From contig JAOLXX010000015.1 of NCBI GenBank assembly GCA_028343155.1, positions 1 to 64,000 on the forward strand: a DNA stretch of 64,000 nucleotides. Direction: 5' to 3'. Source of the DNA: Polaribacter sp. GTDB lineage: Bacteria > Bacteroidota > Bacteroidia > Flavobacteriales > Flavobacteriaceae. Positions 35,824 to 45,239 of the stretch are shown here, one piece after another. The notes beneath the pieces were generated by a model, which was given only the letters and a program-made list of their open reading frames with translations, did no database searches and was not told the DNA's origin. Position 1 is the stretch's first letter, and every line of letters starts with the position of its first letter. Position numbers and translations under genes: made by a program.

Positions 35824-37743
35824 ATGAATCGTTTCGGTATTGTCTTGTTTTTATTTTTTATAAATACCAATGCAACAACATCCCAAGAAATCATTAAAAT
35901 TGCGGAAGCTGAAGCTAAATCTGCGGCATCAAAAATTCATTTTAAGGAAAATCCCAACACTTCAAATTACGATATTACCTATCATAAATTAGAATTTTCC
36001 GTAGACCCTGCAGTGGCTGATATTGCAGGGAAAGTAACCACCACTTTTACCGCCTTAGAAAATTTAGCAACAATTACTTTCGATTTAGATGATGCGCTTG
36101 TTGTCTCTTCAGTTACTCAAAACGGAAATTCATTGTCCTTTTCTCAAAACTCAGCGGATGAATTAGTTATCATGCTTCAAAACACTTTAAATCAGGGAAA
36201 TGCAACTTCTGTGGTCATAGAGTACAATGGGACTCCCATAAGTAAAGGCTTTGATTCTTTTACTAGCTCAACTCATGGACCCGATTCAACGCCCATTCTT
36301 TCGACACTTTCTGAACCTTATGGAGCGTTAGATTGGTGGCCTTGCAAACAAGATTTAAATGATAAAATTGATGTTATTGACATTTATATTACAGCACCAA
36401 AACAATACACTGCTGTTGCGAACGGTTTGGAACAGAGTACCGTTATCAGTTCGGAAAATAAAACAACCCATTTCAAACACCAGTATCCAATTCCTGCTTA
36501 TTTAATTGCCATTGCAGTCACCAATTATGAAACCTATTCTCATACTGTTCCAAATAATGGCAACCCTTTTCCTATTGTAAACTATGTGTATCCTGAAAGT
36601 TTAACCAGCGCACAAAATAGTACGGGTATTACTGTGGATATTATGAATCACTTCATCAACCTCTTTGGAAACTATCCATTTGAAAATGAAAAATATGGAC
36701 ATGCTCAATTTGGCTGGGGCGGAGGAATGGAACACACAACCGTTTCATTCATGGGGAATTTTAGTAGAGGTTTGATTGCGCATGAGTTGGCACATCAATG
36801 GTTTGGCAATAAAATTACTTGCGGAAGCTGGAAAGATATTTGGCTAAATGAAGGTTTTGCAACCTATCTCTCTGGTATTACCATCGAACATTTAGATGGA
36901 GACATTGCCTTTAAAAACTGGAGAAACTCCTATATCAATTCGATAACCTCTTTAACTAACGGAGCCGTTTATCTCACAGAGAATGAGACCAAAAATGTTT
37001 CTAGAATTTTTAGCAGTAGATTGTCCTATAAAAAAGGAGCAATGGTTTTACATATGTTGCGAAAAAAATTAGGTGACACCAATTTCTTTACTGCTATTAA
37101 AAATTATATTTCAGACCCTATTTTAGAGTATAGCTATGCTAAAACAATCGATTTATTGGCGCACTTAGAAGCTTCAGCCGATTTAGAATTGGATGAATTT
37201 TTTAACGATTGGGTTTATAACCAAGGGTATCCTTCTTATCATATCATTTGGTCCCAGCCAAACGCTAACTCAATTAACATACAACTAAACCAAACACAAA
37301 GTCATCCTTCTGTTTCTTTTTTCGAGGCCAATGTTCCAATACGTTTAAAAGGTACAAATGGAGAAGTAGTAGACTTCGTCTTAAACAATGTCAATAATGG
37401 ACAAACATTTATAAAAACTACAAATTTTACTGTCAACTCTATAGAGTTTGATCCAGAATTTCATTTAATTTCTAGGGAGAATAGTAGTACTTTACATGCA
37501 GATAACAAAAACTTTATAACACAAAATATTTCTTTGCACCCCAATCCTGTAAATGCTCTTTTAACGATTAAAATAGCAAAAAACATCAAAATGATAAGCG
37601 CAATACTATACAATACTTTAGGGCAACAGGTTTTTAAATTTAATTATAAGCAACTAAATATTAGTGAACTTCGCAATGGAATTTATCATCTTAAGGTGAT
37701 GACCGATTATGGAGCCTACCATAAAAAAATTGTTAAAAATTAA
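35824..37743 (+). CDS. M1 family aminopeptidase with T9SS sorting domain
   Basis: Zinc aminopeptidase of 639 residues. Signal peptide at 1-20. The zinc site is HELAHQW (His320, Glu321, His324) with Glu343 in NEGFATYL. The substrate-binding loop normally GAMEN is GGMEH here (300-304). The ERAP-type helical C-terminal domain is missing; instead the last 75 residues (SLHPNPVNALLTIKI to YHKKIVKN) form a type A sorting domain for type IX secretion. The enzyme is thus likely released or bound at the cell surface to digest external peptides. Confidence 0.92.
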   Translation: MNRFGIVLFLFFINTNATTSQEIIKIAEAEAKSAASKIHFKENPNTSNYDITYHKLEFSVDPAVADIAGKVTTTFTALENLATITFDLDDALVVSSVTQNGNSLSFSQNSADELVIMLQNTLNQGNATSVVIEYNGTPISKGFDSFTSSTHGPDSTPILSTLSEPYGALDWWPCKQDLNDKIDVIDIYITAPKQYTAVANGLEQSTVISSENKTTHFKHQYPIPAYLIAIAVTNYETYSHTVPNNGNPFPIVNYVYPESLTSAQNSTGITVDIMNHFINLFGNYPFENEKYGHAQFGWGGGMEHTTVSFMGNFSRGLIAHELAHQWFGNKITCGSWKDIWLNEGFATYLSGITIEHLDGDIAFKNWRNSYINSITSLTNGAVYLTENETKNVSRIFSSRLSYKKGAMVLHMLRKKLGDTNFFTAIKNYISDPILEYSYAKTIDLLAHLEASADLELDEFFNDWVYNQGYPSYHIIWSQPNANSINIQLNQTQSHPSVSFFEANVPIRLKGTNGEVVDFVLNNVNNGQTFIKTTNFTVNSIEFDPEFHLISRENSSTLHADNKNFITQNISLHPNPVNALLTIKIAKNIKMISAILYNTLGQQVFKFNYKQLNISELRNGIYHLKVMTDYGAYHKKIVKN

Positions 37744-37800
37744 CTTATGCTGAATTATAGATAAGTTTTTCTATTTTTACAGATATAAATAATTAATCAC

Positions 37801-38568
37801 TTGATTTCTATAACTTCCTCTGAAAATAAAAAAATTTATTTTGCATCAGACCAACATCTTGGTGCGCCAACTCTAGCAGCGAGTCTTCCTCGTGAAAAAA
37901 AGTTTGTTGCTTGGCTAGATGAAATTAAAGAAGATGCAGCAGCCATTTTTTTATTAGGCGATTTATTCGATTTCTGGTTTGAATATAAAACAGTTGTTCC
38001 AAAAGGTTTTGTACGAGTTTTAGGAAAATTAGCTGAAATTAGAGACGCGGGTATTCCTATTTACTTTTTTGTAGGGAATCATGATTTATGGATGCAAGAT
38101 TATTTTGAAAAAGAACTCCAAATTCAAGTTTTTCATGCTGCACAAGAATTCCTCCTCAATGATAAAAAATTTCTAATTGGTCATGGTGATGGTTTAGGTC
38201 CTGGAGACATCGGCTATAAACGTATGAAAAAAGTGTTTACGTTTCCTCTATTTAAATGGCTCTTTAAATGGTTACATCCAGACCTAGGAGTCCGTTTTGG
38301 GCAGTATATGTCTGTAAAAAATAAATTGATTTCTGGTGAGGAAGATGCAAAATATTTAGGTGATGAAAACGAATGGTTAGTATTATATTGTAAAAAGAAA
38401 CTAACAAGACAACATTACGATTACTTTATATTTGGTCATAGACACCTTCCTTTAGAAATAAAATTACAAGAAAACAGCACCTATATAAATACAGGTGACT
38501 GGATTCAGTATTTTACCTACGCTGAATTTGATAAAAATACGCTTTCCTTAAAAAAATTAGATTCTTAA
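37801..38568 (+). CDS. lpxH: UDP-2,3-diacylglucosamine diphosphatase
   Basis: Metallophosphoesterase of 255 residues that makes lipid X from UDP-diacylglucosamine in lipid A synthesis. Motifs: ASDQHLGA, GDLFDFWFE, VGNHDLW, GHGDGLG and the terminal FGHRHLP, giving the two-metal site. The first motif has Gln between Asp and His, as in many Bacteroidetes members. The start is a TTG; no nearer ATG exists before the conserved segment. LpxH proper and the related LpxG/YbbF subgroups are hard to separate by eye. Confidence 0.87.
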   Translation: MISITSSENKKIYFASDQHLGAPTLAASLPREKKFVAWLDEIKEDAAAIFLLGDLFDFWFEYKTVVPKGFVRVLGKLAEIRDAGIPIYFFVGNHDLWMQDYFEKELQIQVFHAAQEFLLNDKKFLIGHGDGLGPGDIGYKRMKKVFTFPLFKWLFKWLHPDLGVRFGQYMSVKNKLISGEEDAKYLGDENEWLVLYCKKKLTRQHYDYFIFGHRHLPLEIKLQENSTYINTGDWIQYFTYAEFDKNTLSLKKLDS

Positions 38569-38584
38569 GTATTGGAAGCTCCAT

Positions 38585-39856
38585 TTAATTTCCTAATGCT
38601 GAAATAAATTTTTTTATTTTTTCGACGCCTTCAAAAATATTTGGGGTAGTTGTTTTTATAAAGTCGACATCTATTTCTGCAACAGAATTAAAGGCTTTCA
38701 TCACTTTTTCACCATCAAAATCTACAAAAGCAATTCTAAAAAATAATGCTTCTTGGTCAAAACCAAAATCTACGCCTGGTAACATCGCAAACTGATAATT
38801 TTCTAAAACATAATTTGACAACTCGGAACTTGTCGTAATTCCTAACTTGGCAATTTGCTCTTTGTGCTTATTGAAGCCTATGGTCATATAAAAAGCCCCT
38901 CTGGACTTTGTACATTGAATATCGATCGCAGAAAGTTCTTTATAAATAAATTCGGATAGCGTTTTTAAAATTTTAGCAGAATCTGCAACGTATTGCTGCA
39001 TACTTGCATCATAGGTATATGCTTTTAAGGCTGCAAATTGAATGGGTGAAGAAACACAACTAAATGTTTCGCTAAAAAGCGATTTATAGACGTTTTGTAA
39101 TTCCTGCATCTCATCGGGCAGCATCATGTATCCCAGACGGTATCCACCAGCAGAAAACACTTTACTTAAACCTCCAAAAACAATTGTTTTTTCTTGGTAA
39201 TACTTGGAAATACTTGGTGAAGAAGTTGCTGAAAAATGAAGCTGAGAATAAATTTCATCCGAAAAAACAAGGACATTGTATTTTCTACAAACAATAGCAA
39301 GCGCTTTGTATTCTTCTTCTGTATACACAGCTCCTGTGGGATTATTTGGTGAATTTAAAATTAAAATTTGTTGTTTTTTAGGAGCTTCTTTTTTGAAAAA
39401 AGCGGCTAAACTTTCGGCGGTTAATTTAAAATCATCTTCAAAATTGGTTTCAAGAATTTGGTATTTTCCACCTTTGGACTGAATTTGTGGCACATAACTC
39501 ACCCAACTCCCTTTAGGAATCAAAAAATCACCTTCAAAAATTAATATCGATTGGTACAGTAATTCCTTACTGCCAGGTCCTATAAAAATAGCTTCCTTTT
39601 TAGTCGTTATATTTTGATGTTTTTTTAAGAACAACACAATCTGTGCTCTCAATTTTTCTAAACCTGCAACGGGTAAATAATGATTGTTTGCTGCATTTTC
39701 TTTTAATGCAATAACAATACTTGAATGAATTGGAAAAGGGGATTGTCCAAAACCAAAATGACTTATTTTTTTCCCTTGTTTTCTTAACTCCTTTACCTTT
39801 TCATTGATTAAAAGTGTCGCTGATTGTTTTAAAGATGCAATGTTTTTATTAATCAT
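38585..39856 (-). CDS. PLP-dependent aminotransferase (class I/II)
   Basis: Fold type I aminotransferase, 423 residues. The Schiff-base Lys is in FGGLSKVFSAGGYRLGY; the cofactor-binding Asn and Asp are in NSPNNPTGAVY and FSDEIYSQL, and a substrate carboxylate Arg is in FFRIAFVDF. The sequence resembles aspartate aminotransferase-like enzymes. The amino acid substrate cannot be inferred. It converges with lpxH, 16 bases apart. Confidence 0.88.
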   Translation of the reverse strand: MINKNIASLKQSATLLINEKVKELRKQGKKISHFGFGQSPFPIHSSIVIALKENAANNHYLPVAGLEKLRAQIVLFLKKHQNITTKKEAIFIGPGSKELLYQSILIFEGDFLIPKGSWVSYVPQIQSKGGKYQILETNFEDDFKLTAESLAAFFKKEAPKKQQILILNSPNNPTGAVYTEEEYKALAIVCRKYNVLVFSDEIYSQLHFSATSSPSISKYYQEKTIVFGGLSKVFSAGGYRLGYMMLPDEMQELQNVYKSLFSETFSCVSSPIQFAALKAYTYDASMQQYVADSAKILKTLSEFIYKELSAIDIQCTKSRGAFYMTIGFNKHKEQIAKLGITTSSELSNYVLENYQFAMLPGVDFGFDQEALFFRIAFVDFDGEKVMKAFNSVAEIDVDFIKTTTPNIFEGVEKIKKFISALGN

Positions 39857-39882
39857 ATTCTTAAATTTTATAAGCTAAAAAT

Positions 39883-39916
39883 AAAAGAAAGCGGCAAAAT
39901 TTTGCCGCTTTCTTTT
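39883..39916 (-). terminator. Perfect 34-bp palindrome terminating the TonB receptor gene
   Basis: The two arms, AAAAGAAAGCGGCAAAA and its exact complement, meet without a loop base. With A-runs on one side and T-runs on the other it can end transcription in both directions. It lies just past the 3' end of the receptor gene. Confidence 0.85.
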
Positions 39917-39941
39917 CATTTATAATAAAACTTGGTTTCTT

Positions 39942-42929
39942 CTATAAAGAAAAATTTAACCTTGCGAAAACATATCTTCCTGTAAACCCAAATTGAGAGG
40001 TTCTTCTAGAATATGGAAAAGAAGCATTCGATTGACTTCCTTCTCTATTTTCATCTGGATATACATCTAATAAATTATTTGCTCCAATAGATATGGATAA
40101 ACTTTCAGATATATTATTTGATATTATTAAATCAGTGATAATCTTTCCAGCATAAATCGCATCATTATTTACCGTAGCACCACTAACTCTTGCTTGTCCT
40201 GAAAACTCATCTGGATCTGTTACTTCTCCAAAATAAACATTTCTTAATAAAAATGTCCAGTTATCGTTATAAAGCGTATGTGTTAAATTCAATTTAGTTC
40301 TAGGTTGTGCAATTGTTAAAAATGCTTCTTCCTGACCATCAAAAAAGGCACTACTTAAACCAGCATCAGCAATTAAATCAGGAACATTAATGTTTGTAAT
40401 CTCTGTTTTTGAGAAAGTTGCCGACAAGCTATTGTTCAGTTTAAAATCTTTGAATGCATCAAATTTATATCCAGCAACAACATCAATACCTTGATTTTTA
40501 GTATCAATAGCATTTGCTAAAAACTGAGCCTTTCCTGCTCCTGCAGCATTAAAAATAGATTCTAAAACTGGGTCTCCACCATTGTCAAATTTACCTGAAA
40601 GAACAATTCGATCATCAATTGAAATTTGATATGCATCAACAGTTATTGTTAAACCACCTACTTTACCAGTAAATCCTAAACTTACACTTTGAGACGTTTC
40701 TTCTTTTAGCTTCCCTATTTTCAATAAACTTGCTGCTTGACTATCGTTCGTAAACAAGCCTACTTGTTCTGCAACACCTGCAGCATTAAAAACGGTACTA
40801 CTTCTACTAAAGAATTGTTGGTGTAAAGAAGGTGCTCTAAATCCTGTGTTTACAGCGCCTCTTACAGAAAAATTATCAGATAATTTCACTCTTGAAGCTA
40901 ATTTGTAATTGAACGTTTCCCCAAAATCAGAAAAGCTTTCAAAACGAGTTGCTAAACTTACTAAAAAGTTCTCTGTAACATCTGCTTCCACATCAAAATA
41001 AGTACCAATACTATTTCTAGTTTTGTCGGTTGCATTTTCAGGTGTAAAACCTCCAAATACTTGAGAAGTTCCATCAAGTGACTCTCCAAGAGCATTTGTT
41101 GCTCCTCCAACACCACCTACTGTTGGAATTCCATTGTTATCATAGGTAGTATACGAGTTTTCTTTTCCTGCAAAAACCTCAAAATTGTCTACTCTGTATT
41201 CTGCTCCAAAAGCAAGGTTTAAGCCCGCCCAAATATCTTCATTGTATTTACTGAAGTCTAAGTTTGTCGTGTTTTGAGAAAAAATATGCGATCCAGCACT
41301 AAAGTTAGAAGGTGAAGCCGCTTTTAAACTTGCATTACTCGTATTTACAATCGTATAAATAAAAGAATTTTGTCCGTAGGTATTAGAAAAGTCGATATCC
41401 CATCCGCTTTCAGTTTGTCCTTTAATTCCTACTGCAGCAGATTTATCTACAATATCCGATTGGATTCCTGGTAAAAACCCATTTGGATTAGAAGCAACAT
41501 TTGCTTTTGGTCTCCATGGCTCTCTTAAAAATCCAAATGCTAAACCTTGTCTATAACTGATGCCTCCAAAAGAATATACTTCCGCATTTTCTGAAACAGG
41601 CAAAGACAAATTAGCAAAGAATTTTCCTTCTCTTAATTTAGCAGTTCCTACTTTAAATCTAAAGTCATTTCTCTCTTGCCCTCTTAAAGCAAATTGCGCA
41701 TTATCCAAATCTTGATAAGAATCAAACTCTCCATAACTTTGGTCACGAACTATACCTTCCACATAATCTGAGTCTCCAACTTTACCACGACCCAATAGTG
41801 TAAGTAAATCTGCAGGTGAGGTAAAATCTAAAGCTGCAATAGCTCCTTGATCAATAGCACTTATATAATTTGTTCCAAGCAAAGCTGCACCAGCTTGATA
41901 GTCTGCTGCAGTCATGTCTGAAATAGGCGTTCCTTTTGAAGCTGTAAAAGCATTCTCTGCGGCATTCCAAACATCATATATTTGCTCTAAATTCGTTGCA
42001 TTTCTTGAGGCACGTTTTCTGATACCAAGCGATCCAGAGAAGTTGATGAATCCACCATTTTTTCCTATATCTAAACCATAATTGGCATCAATTTGAATTT
42101 TCTCTCCATCCATACCGCCGTCTTGGTGGTTACTTCCAGAAGAAACGTTCGCTCCAGTTGTTACAGATAAACTTAATGTATTTGTAGCATCTTGTAATAC
42201 AATGTTGATAACACCTGCAATGGCATCAGAACCATATTGTGCTGCGGCACCATCACGTAATACTTCAATTCTTTTAATTGCAGAAACGGGTATTGCATTC
42301 ATATCAGTACCAACGCTTCCGGCTCCAACAGTACCATTAATATTCATTAAGGAAGAATTATGTCTTCTTTTTCCATTAATTAAAACCAATACTTGATCTG
42401 GACCTAAACCTCTTAATGAAGCAGGATCAACGTGATCTGTTCCATCAGAAACTGTTTGTGTCTGTGAAGTGAAAGAGGGTGCAACATAGTTTAAAATTTC
42501 ATTTATTGATGTTTGCGGTCCACTAGTTGCCAATTCTGCAATATCAATAATATCTACAGGAACTGGTGAGTCAATTACAGTTCTGTTCTTGTTTCTAGAT
42601 CCAATAACAACGATCTCATCTAGCGAGTTGTCTTCACTAATAGTAACTGATAAATAAGCAATATCACTAACCGTTATTTCTTTGGTTTCAAATCCCATCG
42701 AGGATACAGTAAATGCAGTCGGTAAGCTTAATACATTAATCGAAAACTCTCCGGCATCATCAGATGTTGTTCCGTTAGAGGAATTTCCTTTTTCTACAAT
42801 ATTCACATAGGGCAAAGCGGCTCCTGATGAATCTGTTACTTTCCCTTTTATTGTCTGTGCTACCATTGTAAGCGGTAACAACATTAAAAAAAATACTACT
42901 AAAAAATTGAATAATTTCTTGTTTTTCAT
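39942..42929 (-). CDS. TonB-dependent receptor
   Basis: Outer-membrane active transporter, 995 residues. Signal peptide 1-24 (ending VAQ), then a carboxypeptidase-regulatory-like domain (TIKGKVTDSSGAALPYVNI), a plug domain with SLRGLGPDQVLVLINGKR and the ERIEVLRDGAAAQYGSDAIAGVINI-type segment (read as two motifs), and a large beta-barrel ending in FARLNFSL with a terminal aromatic-rich strand. No SusD partner follows, so it is not a standard polysaccharide locus. Substrate unknown. The upstream 283-base spacer holds an inverted repeat GTGTTAA/TTAACAC at 42951-42971. Confidence 0.93.
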   Translation of the reverse strand: MKNKKLFNFLVVFFLMLLPLTMVAQTIKGKVTDSSGAALPYVNIVEKGNSSNGTTSDDAGEFSINVLSLPTAFTVSSMGFETKEITVSDIAYLSVTISEDNSLDEIVVIGSRNKNRTVIDSPVPVDIIDIAELATSGPQTSINEILNYVAPSFTSQTQTVSDGTDHVDPASLRGLGPDQVLVLINGKRRHNSSLMNINGTVGAGSVGTDMNAIPVSAIKRIEVLRDGAAAQYGSDAIAGVINIVLQDATNTLSLSVTTGANVSSGSNHQDGGMDGEKIQIDANYGLDIGKNGGFINFSGSLGIRKRASRNATNLEQIYDVWNAAENAFTASKGTPISDMTAADYQAGAALLGTNYISAIDQGAIAALDFTSPADLLTLLGRGKVGDSDYVEGIVRDQSYGEFDSYQDLDNAQFALRGQERNDFRFKVGTAKLREGKFFANLSLPVSENAEVYSFGGISYRQGLAFGFLREPWRPKANVASNPNGFLPGIQSDIVDKSAAVGIKGQTESGWDIDFSNTYGQNSFIYTIVNTSNASLKAASPSNFSAGSHIFSQNTTNLDFSKYNEDIWAGLNLAFGAEYRVDNFEVFAGKENSYTTYDNNGIPTVGGVGGATNALGESLDGTSQVFGGFTPENATDKTRNSIGTYFDVEADVTENFLVSLATRFESFSDFGETFNYKLASRVKLSDNFSVRGAVNTGFRAPSLHQQFFSRSSTVFNAAGVAEQVGLFTNDSQAASLLKIGKLKEETSQSVSLGFTGKVGGLTITVDAYQISIDDRIVLSGKFDNGGDPVLESIFNAAGAGKAQFLANAIDTKNQGIDVVAGYKFDAFKDFKLNNSLSATFSKTEITNINVPDLIADAGLSSAFFDGQEEAFLTIAQPRTKLNLTHTLYNDNWTFLLRNVYFGEVTDPDEFSGQARVSGATVNNDAIYAGKIITDLIISNNISESLSISIGANNLLDVYPDENREGSQSNASFPYSRRTSQFGFTGRYVFARLNFSL

Positions 42930-43166
42930 TTTGATTGGGATTAAAGTTAAGTGTTAAACTATTGTTAACACTATCTAAATATATGCACATATATTAAAAA
43001 AACCTAATTAAATTAAATTTATTATAAAAAATAACTTATTTTTTTATTAATTTAACAATTACTCCATACAAGAAAAGAATGTTTCTACGGCCCTTTAGAA
43101 AAATATTTTTTTTTAACATACCAATACCTTTAACCTTGTTTTAACAAAATAATTTTGTTAAAATTG

Positions 43167-43174
43167 TAGCTTTG
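43167..43174 (+). promoter_or_regulatory. -7 promoter box for the Bat operon
   Basis: TAGCTTTG matches TAnnTTTG, 38 bases upstream of the moxR ATG. A TTG at the normal distance is not clear. Confidence 0.45.
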
Positions 43175-43212
43175 TTTCCACTTAAAAAATTAACACCTAA
43201 CACAATTATAAA

Positions 43213-44202
43213 ATGGATGTAGATGTAAGAGCTATTAATGAGAAAATTGAAAGAGAGAGTGCCTTTATAGATATACTTACTTTAGAAATGAATAAAGTAA
43301 TTGTTGGGCAAAAACAAATGATAGAAAGTTTGTTAATTGGATTGATTGGAAATGGACACATATTACTTGAAGGTGTTCCAGGACTTGCAAAAACATTAGC
43401 AATTAATACCTTGTCTAAAGCAGTACAAGCTAGTTTTAGTAGAGTTCAATTTACGCCAGATTTATTACCTGCAGATGTTGTTGGAACCATGATTTATAAC
43501 ATGAAAGAAAATGACTTCATGATTAAAAAAGGACCAATTTTCGCAAATTTTGTACTAGCAGATGAGATTAACAGAGCGCCAGCAAAAGTGCAATCTGCGT
43601 TATTAGAAGCAATGCAAGAACGTCAAATTACTATTGGAGATACTACTTTTAAGTTAGACGAACCCTTCTTAGTAATGGCAACTCAAAACCCTGTAGAGCA
43701 AGAAGGAACATACCCTTTACCAGAAGCGCAAGTAGATAGGTTCATGTTAAAAGTGGTAATTGATTATCCAAAGTTACAAGATGAGCAAATCATTATGCGT
43801 CAGAATTTATCTGGCGGATTTGCAACGGTAAATCCTGTTGTTTCTGTAGCAGAAATTTTAAGAGCAAGAGAGGTTGCTAATGAAGTTTATATGGACGAGA
43901 AAATCGAGAAATATATATTAGATATCATCTTTGCAACTCGTTATCCAGAAAAATATAATTTACCTCAATTAAAAGATCTAATCAGTTTTGGAGCTTCACC
44001 TCGTGGAAGTATTAACCTTGCAAAAGCTGCAAAATGTTATGCTTTTATCAAACGAAGAGGTTATGTTATACCAGAAGATGTTAGAGCTGTTGTTTTTGAT
44101 ATTTTACGTCACAGAATAGGAATTACTTATGAAGCTGAAGCTGAAAATGTAACTTCTGTAGACATTATCAACTCAATTATTAACGAAATTGAAGTACCTT
44201 AA
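43213..44202 (+). CDS. MoxR family AAA+ ATPase
   Basis: AAA+ chaperone-like ATPase, 329 residues. Walker A GVPGLAKT, Walker B with sensor ADEINRAPAKVQSALLEAMQE, sensor ATQNPVEQEGTYPLPEAQ and arginine finger VDRFM region are complete. MoxR ATPases act with von Willebrand A proteins; here it heads the Bat operon. The stop is followed directly by an octamer repeat array leading into the DUF58 gene. Confidence 0.95.
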   Translation: MDVDVRAINEKIERESAFIDILTLEMNKVIVGQKQMIESLLIGLIGNGHILLEGVPGLAKTLAINTLSKAVQASFSRVQFTPDLLPADVVGTMIYNMKENDFMIKKGPIFANFVLADEINRAPAKVQSALLEAMQERQITIGDTTFKLDEPFLVMATQNPVEQEGTYPLPEAQVDRFMLKVVIDYPKLQDEQIIMRQNLSGGFATVNPVVSVAEILRAREVANEVYMDEKIEKYILDIIFATRYPEKYNLPQLKDLISFGASPRGSINLAKAAKCYAFIKRRGYVIPEDVRAVVFDILRHRIGITYEAEAENVTSVDIINSIINEIEVP

Positions 44203-44207
44203 AATTG

Positions 44208-44285
44208 TTGAATCGTGGAATTGTTTAACTGTTGAAAAATAGATAAACATCCAATTAAACAAATACACAATTAAACGATTAGACA
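44208..44285. repeat. Octamer repeat array A (inverted halves, no ORF)
   Basis: Four forward 8-bp units (TTGAATCG, TGGAATTG, TTTAACTG, TTGAAAAA), a 12-base spacer, then four reverse-complement units (CAATTAAA, CAAATACA, CAATTAAA, CGATTAGA). The forward pattern is TNNAAYTG. The array fills the whole gap between moxR and the DUF58 gene, and the TTG start of the latter lies in the next unit. Confidence 0.75.
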
Positions 44286-45155
44286 TTGGATACAAAGGAA
44301 ATACTTAAAAAAGTTCGTAAAATAGAGATTAAGACAAGACGTTTGTCTGATCATATTTTTGGTGGTGAATATCATTCGTCATTCAAAGGACGAGGTATGA
44401 CTTTTTCTGAAGTAAGACAATATCAATTTGGAGATGATGTAAGGGCAATTGACTGGAATGTTACTGCGCGTTATAATGAACCTTATATTAAAATTTTTGA
44501 AGAAGAGCGTGAATTGACCATGATGCTTTTAGTTGATGTTTCTGGTTCGGAACTTTTTGGAACATCAACCCAATTTAAAAAAGAAACGGTTACAGAAATT
44601 GCAGCAACACTTGCTTTTTCTGCTACTCAAAATAATGATAAAGTGGGTTTGATCTTATTTTCTGATGACATAGAACTTTTTATTCCTCCAAAAAAAGGAA
44701 AAAGTCACGTTTTAAGAATTATTAGAGAATTGATTGAATTCAAACCAAAAAGTACAAAAACAAATATTGCAGGCGCTTTAAAATTTTTATCAAGTGTGAT
44801 GAAAAAAAAGGCAATTGTATTTATGCTATCCGATTTTATGGATGACGATTACGAAAAAACATTAAAAATTGCCGCAAAAAAACACGATTTAACGGGCATT
44901 AGAATCTATGACAAGCACGATGAAGAAATTCCTAATTTAGGAATGGTACCTATGTTAGATTCAGAAACTGGAAATGTTCAGTTGATAAACACCTCAGCAA
45001 ATTCTGTTAGAACAAATTATGCAAAAAATGCCGCCCGTTTGTCAGCCTATTATATAGGTATGTTTAAAAGAAGTGGCGCAGGAACGATCAATACAAGAGT
45101 TGATGAAAGTTACGTGAAAAAATTATTAGGCTATTTTAAACACAAAGGGAGATAA
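44286..45155 (+). CDS. DUF58 domain protein of the Bat operon
   Basis: Cytoplasmic 289-residue DUF58 protein with a von Willebrand A-like fold. DUF58 core: RQYQFGDDVRAIDWNVTAR followed by the MIDAS-type LLVDVSGSE. Such proteins regularly follow MoxR ATPases. The start is a TTG placed at the end of octamer array A; no other start lies before the conserved DTKEILKKVRKIEIKTRR helix. Confidence 0.92.
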   Translation: MDTKEILKKVRKIEIKTRRLSDHIFGGEYHSSFKGRGMTFSEVRQYQFGDDVRAIDWNVTARYNEPYIKIFEEERELTMMLLVDVSGSELFGTSTQFKKETVTEIAATLAFSATQNNDKVGLILFSDDIELFIPPKKGKSHVLRIIRELIEFKPKSTKTNIAGALKFLSSVMKKKAIVFMLSDFMDDDYEKTLKIAAKKHDLTGIRIYDKHDEEIPNLGMVPMLDSETGNVQLINTSANSVRTNYAKNAARLSAYYIGMFKRSGAGTINTRVDESYVKKLLGYFKHKGR

Positions 45156-45239
45156 AAGTCCATTTTAATCTTCCTAAGAGAGAAAATGCTCAGATGAAAT
45201 CTGCCTAAAAATAAGTAAAAATAAAAGTAATTTTATAAG

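Noticed and set aside
42951-42971. Inverted repeat GTGTTAA/TTAACAC upstream of the TonB receptor gene as an operator
   Set aside because: It is a 7-bp AT-rich pair that could occur by chance, with no second copy or known regulator; mentioned only in the receptor entry.
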